DNA of 64,000 nucleotides from Gammaproteobacteria bacterium (GTDB taxonomy: Bacteria; Pseudomonadota; Gammaproteobacteria; Pseudomonadales; Azotimanducaceae): contig JAPOYV010000040.1 in the NCBI GenBank assembly GCA_026706385.1, forward strand, positions 36,619 to 100,618, written 5' to 3'. This document shows positions 1 to 6,956 of the stretch, piece after piece. The first letter of the stretch is position 1. Each line of letters begins with the position of its first letter. The notes under the pieces were generated by a model. It did not search any database. It was not told where the DNA came from and saw nothing but the letters and a program-made list of their open reading frames with translations. Position numbers and translations under genes: made by a program.

Positions 1-379
1 GATCGCGCGGTTCGGTCGCATTCGCGAGGCGGCTTTCCACCGCCTGCAACCGCCCCTGCAAGTCCTGGGCAGCGGCGTCCTGGCTATCGACGCTCAAGCA
101 ACACGAGGCATACCCCGCCAAGTCGCCGGCGATGGTAGCCGCGCGTTCGATCAATCCGTGGATCGCACGTGCCGCCGAGACGGCGTCGGCGCTCGACTCG
201 ACCGATAACGTGGAGGCCCGGCCGAGGAGGGACGTCAGGGCGCCATTGTGGGTTTCGATGTCCGCGATCAGACCGGCCAAGATAGAGAGATCGTCTTCGA
301 CCGCGGCCGGATACTCGCTGCTGAGATCCCAGCTCTGCCCTTCCACGGCCAACGTGGCGCCAACTTCCGAATCGCTCAT
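1..379 (-). CDS. Oligoendopeptidase F family (M3) metallopeptidase, N-terminal fragment
   Basis: The minus-strand reading frame from ATG 379 runs off the left edge of the window, so only about 126 N-terminal residues are visible. They open with a W-D-L-S segment and continue as alanine-rich helices ending in a 'YASCCLSVDSQD' stretch. This is the usual N-terminal helical domain of the PepF/M3 oligoendopeptidase family, where the W-D-L-S signature sits about 15-20 residues in. The zinc-binding HEXXH motif would lie in the missing part. Family enzymes cleave short cytoplasmic peptides. The gene lies 55 bp upstream of the DUF5916 stop codon but on the same strand, so the two could be transcribed in series. 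Family assignment is fairly good; activity cannot be judged from the fragment. Confidence 0.7.
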   Translation of the reverse strand, partial: MSDSEVGATLAVEGQSWDLSSEYPAAVEDDLSILAGLIADIETHNGALTSLLGRASTLSVESSADAVSAARAIHGLIERAATIAGDLAGYASCCLSVDSQDAAAQDLQGRLQAVESRLANATEPRD

Positions 380-434
380 AGCCGTTTCCGCTGCTCGTGA
401 CCGACCATCGTACACCTGCGAATCACAACGCGGA

Positions 435-2915
435 TCACAGGCCGAAACGGTAGCGCAGCTTGACCAACAGGCCTTCCTGTTCGGGTGTCGAGAAGCTCTC
501 GCCGATTAGGCTTGTGAAACCGCCGCGCTGCTGCCCCGCGGGTAGACTCCCCCGTCGGTTGTAGACGATGAACAGGTCCGACAGCGGAGCGATCTGCCAG
601 CGGTAGCGGGCCTGCAGGACGAGGTCGCTGATGGTGAACCTCGAGCCGTCTTCGCCAGCCGGGCGCGCCACTTCCTCGAGGTACGTCAGTCCCGGAATGA
701 CGTAACGTCGCGACTCGAACGCCTTCACCGCCACCCATTGCGCCTGCAACTCAAGGTGCTGCTCCGCCGTGAAGAAAACGCCCAGCCTCAAGTTCAGCGA
801 CCACCGCTCGGAGGCGAATGCCGTGAACCTGGTCTCGCCCTGCCAGACCAGCCAACTGTCGCCTTTCTGGTAGCTGACTCCGGCCATGAGCCGAAGCCGG
901 TCGGCGGGACTGAAGTTGAGGAAGGTGTTCGCGCGCGCACTGCGTCCGCCCATCCGCTCGTGGCGCCAGCCGACCCCGACGCTGGTCGTCAACTTGCGGT
1001 CGCGGGGACTGCCCCAGAAAGCGTTCGCACCCCACATCGCAGGCTCCCGGAACACCCCGTGACCACGACTGTTGCGGTCGTCCCAGCGCGGCGGGTCGTA
1101 GAAGAAGTCCAAATCGACGCTGGTGTTGTCGTTGAAGCCCCAGCCGAAATGCGCGCCAGCCCCACCGCCTGTCATTTGGCCGTCGGTGTTGACGTCGGTT
1201 TGAACGTACACCCAGCTATTGGTGTCGCGGATGGTCTCGAAGTCCTGCCGGCGCCACCAGTACTCGTAGAACATGTGCGTATACCCGTTGCGCTGCAGAT
1301 AGCCGACGTCGTTGAGATCGAGGGCGTCGTCGTAGGCGGCAACGTGGAAGTAGTGCTGATCGCCCGTGCGGGGCGCGCGGATCACGTTCAACAGGCCACC
1401 CCAGCCCCGCTCGCCCGCCACGTCGCTGGTCATGATCTGGGAGTCGACGCTCAAGGCGCCATTCGACGTGCGGTAATGGCCATCGACGGACTGCGTGATG
1501 GCACGGCGGCCCGGATGGTCCGCGACGGTCGCCAGCCACCCCACGGCCTTGCGTCCACCGTCAGCGGTGTCCTCGAACTGGTAACGGGCCACACCGAAAT
1601 CCCGGCCCGGTGCCATGTCCGTGCCCGGGACGTCCGCAAAGGTGAGCTTCGTGTCATCCTCGGCGGCGACTAGCAGGCCATAGCGCGACCGCCCACGTTG
1701 CGCGACCGCCTTCGACGCGAGCAGGAGATCGACCGGTTTCGCGGTCTCGCCACTCCTGTACCGAACATCGCCGCCGAGGTCCGGCGCGCCCCGCCGTGAA
1801 CCAACCGACGTACCGAAGCGGCGCGTATGCAGCATGCTCGTCCGGCTGCCGTAGCCATACTCGCCGGTGTTGAACACGTCCTGGTTCTCCAGGAAGAACA
1901 GGCGCTTCTCCGGGAAGAAGGTCTCGAAGGCGGACAGGTTCACCACCACGTTGTCGGCTTCCACCTGGCCGAAGTCGGGGTTCACCGCCGCGCTCAGGAA
2001 GAATGCCGGCGACGGCCGCCAGAACACGTCCAGCCCGGCCCTAGTACTGTCCTCGTCGCGGGCGATGTCGCGACCGCCCGCGACGTAGGGGAACAGGCTC
2101 ACTTCCTGCTTGGGTGCGACCCCGCGGAGCGTAATCGGCTGGAACAACGAGATGAACTGCGGCTCGGTCGATGGCAGCGCCGGCCATGACCAGACTTCGT
2201 TGCGGCGGGCAAGGAAACGTGCGATCTCGATGGCCATGCGCCGCTCCCCGTCATCGTTGGTCGCCGCGGGCATGCTGAGCATCACCCACGGCAGGAACAT
2301 CTCGACCGTCCAGCCGTCGTCGGTCTTGCGGGTCTTGGCGCGCCACGGTCCATCCCAGTTGCTCATGAACCGGCGCTCCGGCAACAGCGTGCCGTCCATC
2401 AGCGAATCGCCGAGCTTGACGCGGAACCAATAGCCGTAGAGCCCGTTGCCCGAACTGTCGATGACAATCTGGTAGGCGTCCGAGGTGTCGAACATGTCGC
2501 GGCCCGTCAGTCGGCTGACCAGGGTGTCCGGGGGCTGCTCGTTCCATGCGCCGACGTACAAGCCGCGCTCGGAGTAGAACAGGAACGTGTGGGTCCGGTA
2601 AGCGGCGGGCTCGTCGTTGTCGGGTGTGGTGACCATCATGTGGTCGTAGGCCGATATCCGCCGCCAAACGGCTTCGTCCAGGCGCCCGTCCAGCCTGATG
2701 TTGGCGACGTCGTCGTCGACGCGCAGGACGCTGATCGCCGCCTCGGTGGCATCGGGGCCACCCGTAGGGTTCAAGGGCGTGCCCAGGTAGGACAGCGAAC
2801 CCTCGCCCGCCGCGGCAGCTACGCCACACGCGACCGCCACGGCCAAGCCCAGGCGCGTCGCTCGCGAGCGTCGGCGGGTCGCTCGAGAGCAACGCGAGTG
2901 CGACAACGGCATCAA
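435..2915 (-). CDS. DUF5916 family outer-membrane protein with N-terminal CBM9-like domain
   Basis: 826 residues. The N-terminus is Arg-rich followed by a hydrophobic Ala/Val stretch (about residues 20-38), consistent with a signal peptide. Residues about 60-250 form a CBM9-like sugar-binding sandwich: 'LDGRLDEAVW' start, then the 'SDAYQIVIDSSGNG' and 'GWTVEMFLPW' segments typical of this fold. The rest matches DUF5916 (a conserved 'FFPEKRLFFLENQDVF' patch) and alternates aromatic and polar residues to the end, ending in R-Y-R-F-G-L. This suggests an outer-membrane beta-barrel. These proteins are common in marine Gram-negative bacteria that scavenge polymers; substrate and transport role are unproven. 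The second Met is an equally possible start. It is separated from the PIN gene by about 100 bp in which I see nothing. Confidence 0.8.
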   Translation of the reverse strand: MMPLSHSRCSRATRRRSRATRLGLAVAVACGVAAAAGEGSLSYLGTPLNPTGGPDATEAAISVLRVDDDVANIRLDGRLDEAVWRRISAYDHMMVTTPDNDEPAAYRTHTFLFYSERGLYVGAWNEQPPDTLVSRLTGRDMFDTSDAYQIVIDSSGNGLYGYWFRVKLGDSLMDGTLLPERRFMSNWDGPWRAKTRKTDDGWTVEMFLPWVMLSMPAATNDDGERRMAIEIARFLARRNEVWSWPALPSTEPQFISLFQPITLRGVAPKQEVSLFPYVAGGRDIARDEDSTRAGLDVFWRPSPAFFLSAAVNPDFGQVEADNVVVNLSAFETFFPEKRLFFLENQDVFNTGEYGYGSRTSMLHTRRFGTSVGSRRGAPDLGGDVRYRSGETAKPVDLLLASKAVAQRGRSRYGLLVAAEDDTKLTFADVPGTDMAPGRDFGVARYQFEDTADGGRKAVGWLATVADHPGRRAITQSVDGHYRTSNGALSVDSQIMTSDVAGERGWGGLLNVIRAPRTGDQHYFHVAAYDDALDLNDVGYLQRNGYTHMFYEYWWRRQDFETIRDTNSWVYVQTDVNTDGQMTGGGAGAHFGWGFNDNTSVDLDFFYDPPRWDDRNSRGHGVFREPAMWGANAFWGSPRDRKLTTSVGVGWRHERMGGRSARANTFLNFSPADRLRLMAGVSYQKGDSWLVWQGETRFTAFASERWSLNLRLGVFFTAEQHLELQAQWVAVKAFESRRYVIPGLTYLEEVARPAGEDGSRFTISDLVLQARYRWQIAPLSDLFIVYNRRGSLPAGQQRGGFTSLIGESFSTPEQEGLLVKLRYRFGL

Positions 2916-3015
2916 TGCACTCGCGGGCAGACGAAACCGGGCATTTTGCCACCGACGTCAACCAAGGCAATACGCCGTCGACGGCGTCTCGACTAGGGGC
3001 GGCGGTAGGGGACCG

Positions 3016-3438
3016 TCACCTCCCCACATCGACCGCCAGGGACGCTAGGAACGCCGCCACGGTCTGGATGATGATGCCGCGGGTTTGCTTCGGTCGATCC
3101 ATGAATGGGCCGAAGTGTTTCAGATCACCGGTCAACAGGTGACTGGCTCTGCAGGCATGAGCCGCTTGGAAGATCGGCCGATCCTTCTCCGTCAGGCCTG
3201 TGGGGTACTCCAGATCAGGACGGTGCCGAACGACCTCCAGCCGCTCCACGACCGCGTCCAGCCGATCCAAGGCACCCGGAGCCTTCCGCTGCAGATTCCG
3301 CAGCGACTCTTCAAGGGCGTAGGTGCTAGTCGCCAATGCCCACTGGGCTCTCGGCTGCAGTTCAACGACCAACGCGGCCTTTCCGCTTGGGTTGTGAGCC
3401 GCCGTGAAAAGCACATTGGCGTCGAGGAAGAGCTTCAC
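3016..3438 (-). CDS. Orphan PIN-domain protein (putative ribonuclease toxin)
   Basis: About 140 residues from a GTG start at 3438, giving a PIN-like first strand 'VKLFLDANVLFTAA'. An in-frame ATG at 3486 would add 16 residues that do not look like PIN sequence, so GTG is preferred, although its Shine-Dalgarno is poor. The family's acidic residues are visible: the Asp of 'FLDANVLF', a mid-protein Glu in 'YALEESLRNL', and the Asp of 'LLTGDLKHFG' near the C-terminus. PIN proteins are Mg-dependent ribonucleases, most often toxins of VapBC modules. No small antitoxin ORF lies on either side: upstream is a promoter region divergent to the di-iron operon, and downstream is DUF5916. It may be an orphan toxin, a non-toxin PIN nuclease, or have an antitoxin elsewhere. 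Confidence 0.6.
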   Translation of the reverse strand: MKLFLDANVLFTAAHNPSGKAALVVELQPRAQWALATSTYALEESLRNLQRKAPGALDRLDAVVERLEVVRHRPDLEYPTGLTEKDRPIFQAAHACRASHLLTGDLKHFGPFMDRPKQTRGIIIQTVAAFLASLAVDVGR

Positions 3439-3523
3439 CTGGACCCGGTGACAGAATCGACGATGCGGTTGTGTCGGAATCTCCACGGGCTTAGAGCCGA
3501 CAGCGCCTGGTCGCCAAAATCAG

Positions 3524-3554
3524 GGCTTGCCGCCAACGCAAGCCGCGTTATAGT
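3524..3554 (+). promoter_or_regulatory. Candidate promoter with operator-like dyad upstream of the ferritin-like operon
   Basis: A -35-like TTGCCG (3527-3532) and a -10-like TATAGT (3549-3554) are separated by 16 bp, 40 bp before the ATG at 3595. A perfect inverted repeat GGCTTGC / GCAAGCC (3524-3530 and 3538-3544, 7-bp spacer) covers the -35 box and most of the spacer, which is where a repressor would block RNA polymerase. A good Shine-Dalgarno (GAGGAC at about 3581) follows. The region also separates the divergent PIN gene. The boxes are seen in sequence; function is inferred. Confidence 0.4.
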
Positions 3555-3594
3555 TCCCTATTCACCCCACCGACCGTCCCGAGGACAGATCGCA

Positions 3595-4662
3595 ATGAGC
3601 GAAGCCGTCGACACCGCCAACGACTACGAGTTGGATCTCGGCTGGATGGACCGCACCGGCCCGTGGAATACCCAGGCCTCGCAAGGTAAGAACGGCTTGA
3701 CGCTGGCCGACATCCAGATCGGCGAATACGGCGACCCGCCGGTCGAGAGCGACAACCAGACCGGCCGCCCGCGTGGTGCTGCGTCCCGCGACTCGACCTA
3801 CCGCATCGGGGCCTACGCGGTGCGCTCGAAGAGCGAAATCTGGCTGGACAACGCTTCGTTCCTCTATGAGGAAGCCCTGCAGCGGCAGTGGAGTTCGGCG
3901 ACCGACGTCCCCTGGCACACGATCGAGCCGCTGCCCGACGACGTCGAGCAGGCCGAGTGCCAGCTCGCCACATTCCTCACCGAGGTCGAGTTCGTCGCCG
4001 GCGACGTCCCGGCGCGCTGGGTGTCGCTCACCACGCCGGACTTCCTGGAACCCCGTCAGGTGCTGCTCGCCCAGGTCATGGACGAGTCACGGCACATGGA
4101 CGTGTTCCGCAAGCGGGCGCTGGCCAATGGCGGGGGCCTGATGCAGGCGACCGGTGCCACATCAGGCTTCGTCGGCAGCATCGACCTGTCCCGGGACTTC
4201 ACCGAGATGTCCTCCCGACTGCACGTGTCCGGGGAGGGTGCCGTACTCACGCTGTTCCGCATGGGCGAATTGATGGCCCAGAACGAAGCCGAGAAGGTCA
4301 TCTACCGGCTCTGCGCGCAGGACGAGGCGCGCCACGTCGCCTTCGGCGTCATGCACATGCGCTACATGTCCGAGGCGGCACCGGAACGGCGCGAGGAAAT
4401 CCAGTGCTATCTCGACGAGGCCGAAGGCGGGCTGATCGGCGCGGCCAATCCGGTCGGCCAGTTGACGCCCACGTCGGAGTCCATGGCCATCATCCTCGGC
4501 GGTGGCAAGGAGAACTTCGACGACGGCATGAACAAGATCATCGCGATCCGCCAGCGGCAGTTGCGCGAGTACAAGAAGCGTGTCGTCTCGGCGGGCTTCG
4601 GCGACCGGTTCGAGAGCGGGCGCTCGAAAGTCGACGAGATGATCGAACGCGCCGCCGCTTGA
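3595..4662 (+). CDS. Ferritin-like di-iron protein, subunit A (complete ligand set)
   Basis: 355 residues from ATG 3595, preceded by GAGGAC with normal spacing; the longer upstream frame is not coding-like. The protein is a ferritin/ribonucleotide-reductase-like four-helix protein. It has two carboxylate-bridge motifs, D-E-S-R-H (E164, H167) and D-E-A-R-H (E244, H247), with helix carboxylates E130 (or E132) and E214 at the expected distances of about 34 and 30 residues upstream. This gives the six ligands of a di-iron centre. D-E-x-R-H is also the signature of the catalytic alpha subunit of bacterial multicomponent monooxygenases. Residues 17-50 are a conserved N-terminal arm shared with the next gene. 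It is therefore a likely O2-activating oxygenase or oxidase; substrate unknown. It is the first gene of the operon and lies 104 bp before its paralogue. Confidence 0.75.
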   Translation: MSEAVDTANDYELDLGWMDRTGPWNTQASQGKNGLTLADIQIGEYGDPPVESDNQTGRPRGAASRDSTYRIGAYAVRSKSEIWLDNASFLYEEALQRQWSSATDVPWHTIEPLPDDVEQAECQLATFLTEVEFVAGDVPARWVSLTTPDFLEPRQVLLAQVMDESRHMDVFRKRALANGGGLMQATGATSGFVGSIDLSRDFTEMSSRLHVSGEGAVLTLFRMGELMAQNEAEKVIYRLCAQDEARHVAFGVMHMRYMSEAAPERREEIQCYLDEAEGGLIGAANPVGQLTPTSESMAIILGGGKENFDDGMNKIIAIRQRQLREYKKRVVSAGFGDRFESGRSKVDEMIERAAA

Positions 4663-4724
4663 AGGCGACTCCATCGAGGTGCGGGCCTTTGGCTCGCCGC
4701 GAACCTCTTTTTTCAGACCGGATT

Positions 4725-4742
4725 GCGGACGTGGACGTCCGC
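4725..4742 (+). repeat. 18-bp GGA-loop hairpin repeat, copy 1
   Basis: GCGGACGTGGACGTCCGC: a perfect 7-bp stem (GCGGACG/CGTCCGC) with loop TGGA, followed by GCGCGCC. It lies in the 104-bp gap between the two ferritin-like genes, 25 bp before the second start codon. Exact or covarying copies occur at six other intergenic places in the window (see findings). Confidence 0.75.
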
Positions 4743-4766
4743 GCGCCATCTGCGTAAGGACCACCA

Positions 4767-5834
4767 ATGAGTGAATCGAGCGCCAAGGAGCCGCCCGAAC
4801 CGCCCAAGTTCCAGCCCAAGTACAACTGGATGAACAAGACGCGTTCCTGGGGGATGCGCGCCTTGCCCGGCAAGGCCGGGCTGAAACTCGGCGACCTGAA
4901 CATGGGCATCTACGGCGAGATCCCCATGCACTGGGACGACCAGAGCCGCAACCCCAGGGGCGCGGTTCCACGCCGCGGGATGCCACCCGTGGGATACGCC
5001 ATCCGCGACAAGGGCGGGCTGTGGGCCGACTGCGCGGCCGATCTCTACGAAGAGGCCATCCAGCGCCGCTGGGCACCCGCCACCGACGTCCCATGGGACT
5101 CCATCGAGCCGCTCCCGGACGATGTCGAGCACGCCGTCTGCCAGGTGTGCACGGAACTCACGCAGTACGCCAACGTCGACATCGAGACCATCACGGGCTG
5201 GCAGCACCAGATGTCGTACGGCTATCACGAGGTGAAGCAGTACCTCGCCACGGCGACCTTCGACGCCGCCCGCCACTACGAGTGCTTCCGCAAGCGCGCA
5301 CTCGTCAACGGCGGCGGCTTGGGACTCGAAGGGCCGGGGCAGGTGAACCGCATGATCCTCGAGAGCCGCGGCGGCTGGACCGAGGCGGTGGTCTACCTGT
5401 TCCTGGTGCGTGGCGTGTTCACCATGACCATGTACCGGTACCTCGGCCGCTACGCCCACAACGACGCCGAACGCTTCATCTACGGCCACGCACTCGCGGA
5501 CAAGGCGCGCCACGTCACCTACGCCCTCGATCACCTGAAGTTCGCCCTCGCCCATGTCGAGGACCAGCAGCTCGTGACCGCAACACTCCTCGCCATCGGC
5601 GACAACGGCTTGGCGCGCGACTTGCGCGATCCCGTCTTGAAGGAGGCCTTGGCGATCATCTTCGGGGGCGGTATCGACGGCGCACGTCGGCAAGGCATGG
5701 AGGTCTACCACGCCTTGATGCGCGACTACGTCGACACGCACCTCGCGTATTGCCGCTGGCTCGACATCCCCCGGAACACGGCCGGCTTCCCGCCGCCGCT
5801 CAATGAATATGTGGACCCACCCCGCGATGGCTAG
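4767..5834 (+). CDS. Ferritin-like protein, subunit B (paralogue of A with degenerate di-iron site)
   Basis: 355 residues, same length as the preceding gene and clearly its duplicate (shared N-terminal W-M-x-[KR]-T arm, 'ATDVPW', 'EPLPDDVE', 'FRKRAL-NGGGL'). The helix regions align without gaps, and all four carboxylate ligands of A are replaced here: E130 to Q133, E164 to A167, E214 to G216, E244 to K246. Both histidines (H170, H249) remain. It should therefore not bind a normal di-iron centre. The parallel is the beta subunit of soluble methane/toluene monooxygenases, a metal-free paralogue of the alpha subunit needed for assembly. By inference, A and B form a heteromer. The stop codon overlaps the start of the next gene (ATGGCTAG), so translation is coupled. 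Confidence 0.75.
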   Translation: MSESSAKEPPEPPKFQPKYNWMNKTRSWGMRALPGKAGLKLGDLNMGIYGEIPMHWDDQSRNPRGAVPRRGMPPVGYAIRDKGGLWADCAADLYEEAIQRRWAPATDVPWDSIEPLPDDVEHAVCQVCTELTQYANVDIETITGWQHQMSYGYHEVKQYLATATFDAARHYECFRKRALVNGGGLGLEGPGQVNRMILESRGGWTEAVVYLFLVRGVFTMTMYRYLGRYAHNDAERFIYGHALADKARHVTYALDHLKFALAHVEDQQLVTATLLAIGDNGLARDLRDPVLKEALAIIFGGGIDGARRQGMEVYHALMRDYVDTHLAYCRWLDIPRNTAGFPPPLNEYVDPPRDG

Positions 5835-6261
5835 GTTTCCGTCGGTCGACTGGTTCGACGAGGTACGCGGCGTATTCAACGCCGACGAAAGCTATCGCGG
5901 TGCCGGTGGCGGCACATGCAATTGCACGGCGGGCATGAAGATCGGCGAGGACATCTTCGTCCTGACCTTCGAAGGCATCGAGTGCTCGCGGGCGGTCGTC
6001 GCCGACGAGGCCGCGCTGGACGACGTCGACTTCTACCTGGACATGCCGAGGGGCGATTGGCTGGAGATGGTCAAGAACATCGCCGCCAACGGTAGCGCCG
6101 ACCTGCACCACACGCTGAACACGCTCGACCTCGACCGCGACGACGGCTTGGCCACGTCGCATCACGGCGACCAGTACCGCGAAGACCTGTTCTTCCGCTA
6201 CAACCAGACCTTGCAGTTCTTCTTCAATGCATCTGCAAGAGTCAAATCGGAATTCGCGTAG
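5827..6261 (+). CDS. Small SCP2-like protein, copy 1
   Basis: 144 residues from ATG 5827, which overlaps the stop of the previous gene. ATG codons at 5803 and 5809 are in frame, but the M-A start aligns with the next paralogue. No signal peptide or membrane segment. The middle reads as an SCP2-type fold: a strand pair around 'DIFVLTFEGIECSR', an acidic 'DVDFYLDMPRGDW' strand entering a helix, then 'NTLDLDRDDG'. SCP2-like domains are hydrophobic pockets that bind lipids or acyl chains. The fold call is by eye and tentative. Position directly after the A/B pair suggests a substrate-presenting or coupling protein for that enzyme; this is inference. An early Cys pair (C-N-C at about residue 30) is absent from its paralogue. 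Confidence 0.55.
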   Translation: MARFPSVDWFDEVRGVFNADESYRGAGGGTCNCTAGMKIGEDIFVLTFEGIECSRAVVADEAALDDVDFYLDMPRGDWLEMVKNIAANGSADLHHTLNTLDLDRDDGLATSHHGDQYREDLFFRYNQTLQFFFNASARVKSEFA

Positions 6262-6270
6262 AGAGGACAC

Positions 6271-6657
6271 ATGGCGCAACTGGACTGGCTACCCGGCGCC
6301 CAGGCGGCGCTCAACGACGATCCGGCCTTCCGGAAACTCGGCTCGACCGACCTCGTGCTCGGACTGAAATCCGGCCGCGCGGTACGCCGCGTGGTGTTCG
6401 AGGCCTTCGAGATCGCCTCGGTCGACGAGACCGACGAGGCGGTCCTACGCGACTGCGAAATCGTGATCGAGATGACCCCCCGCGAGTGGACCAACTACCT
6501 GCGACGTCGTGCCAAGGGCACGGGGCCGACCCTGATGAGCCTCGACCTCGACCGCGACATCGTGCGCGCGGCCAATCCCCTGGATCAGCTCAAGTTCGAC
6601 CGCTACCACCTGTCGCTGCAAGCGCTTGTCGACCAAGGCGCGCAGTTGGCCGTCTGA
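6271..6657 (+). CDS. Small SCP2-like protein, copy 2 (paralogue of the preceding gene)
   Basis: 128 residues; ATG 6271 is preceded by AGAGGAC at good spacing. It aligns along most of its length with the preceding gene: 'VVFEAFEIAS' against 'LTFEGIECSR', 'CEIVIEMTPREW' against 'DFYLDMPRGDW', 'SLDLDRD' against 'TLDLDRD', and a final helix 'FDRYHLSLQ' against 'FFRYNQTLQ'. The [ED]-[ML]-[TP]-x-[ED]-W strand-helix step is what suggested an SCP2-like fold. The operon therefore carries two duplicated pairs in a row. No catalytic residues are obvious. Likely a soluble, ligand-binding accessory subunit; function unknown. Confidence 0.55.
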   Translation: MAQLDWLPGAQAALNDDPAFRKLGSTDLVLGLKSGRAVRRVVFEAFEIASVDETDEAVLRDCEIVIEMTPREWTNYLRRRAKGTGPTLMSLDLDRDIVRAANPLDQLKFDRYHLSLQALVDQGAQLAV

Positions 6658-6670
6658 CCGTATACGACAA

Positions 6671-6952
6671 GTGCCGATCTACGAGTATCGCTGCGAGAAG
6701 TGCGATGCCGTGACCGGCCATCTGGCGTCGATACGCGCGATCCCGTCGACCGTCGTATGCGAGCAATGCGGCGGCCAGGCCGCGCGCATCGTGTCGCGGC
6801 CATCCATCCAACTGTCGGCGAAGTCGAAGGTGGGGCGGCTCGATCCCAAGTACGACAAGATGGTGGACCGGGCCATGAGGAACACGACGAGCGCCGATCC
6901 CGACCGTCTGATCAACCGCCGCGGCGACATCGCGAAAGGGCGACCCGATTAG
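6671..6952 (+). CDS. FmdB-like zinc-ribbon protein
   Basis: 93 residues from GTG 6671, giving 'VPIYEYRCEKCDAVTGHLA', the standard FmdB/CxxC-ribbon N-terminus, followed by a second C-x-x-C (C-E-Q-C). The ribbon thus has four cysteines. The tail is basic and polar. FmdB family members are small putative regulatory proteins often found next to amide or C1 catabolism genes; biochemical role is not established. Only 13 bp after the SCP2-like pair and touching the symporter, so part of the same transcription unit. Confidence 0.75.
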   Translation: MPIYEYRCEKCDAVTGHLASIRAIPSTVVCEQCGGQAARIVSRPSIQLSAKSKVGRLDPKYDKMVDRAMRNTTSADPDRLINRRGDIAKGRPD

Positions 6953-6956
6953 CTGG

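Noticed and set aside
132..509. Plus-strand frame at the left edge
   Set aside because: Lies opposite the PepF N-terminus and the DUF5916 3' end; no ribosome-binding site and no similarity seen.
738..1673. 311-codon plus-strand frame opposite the DUF5916 gene
   Set aside because: Antisense shadow of a well-conserved protein.
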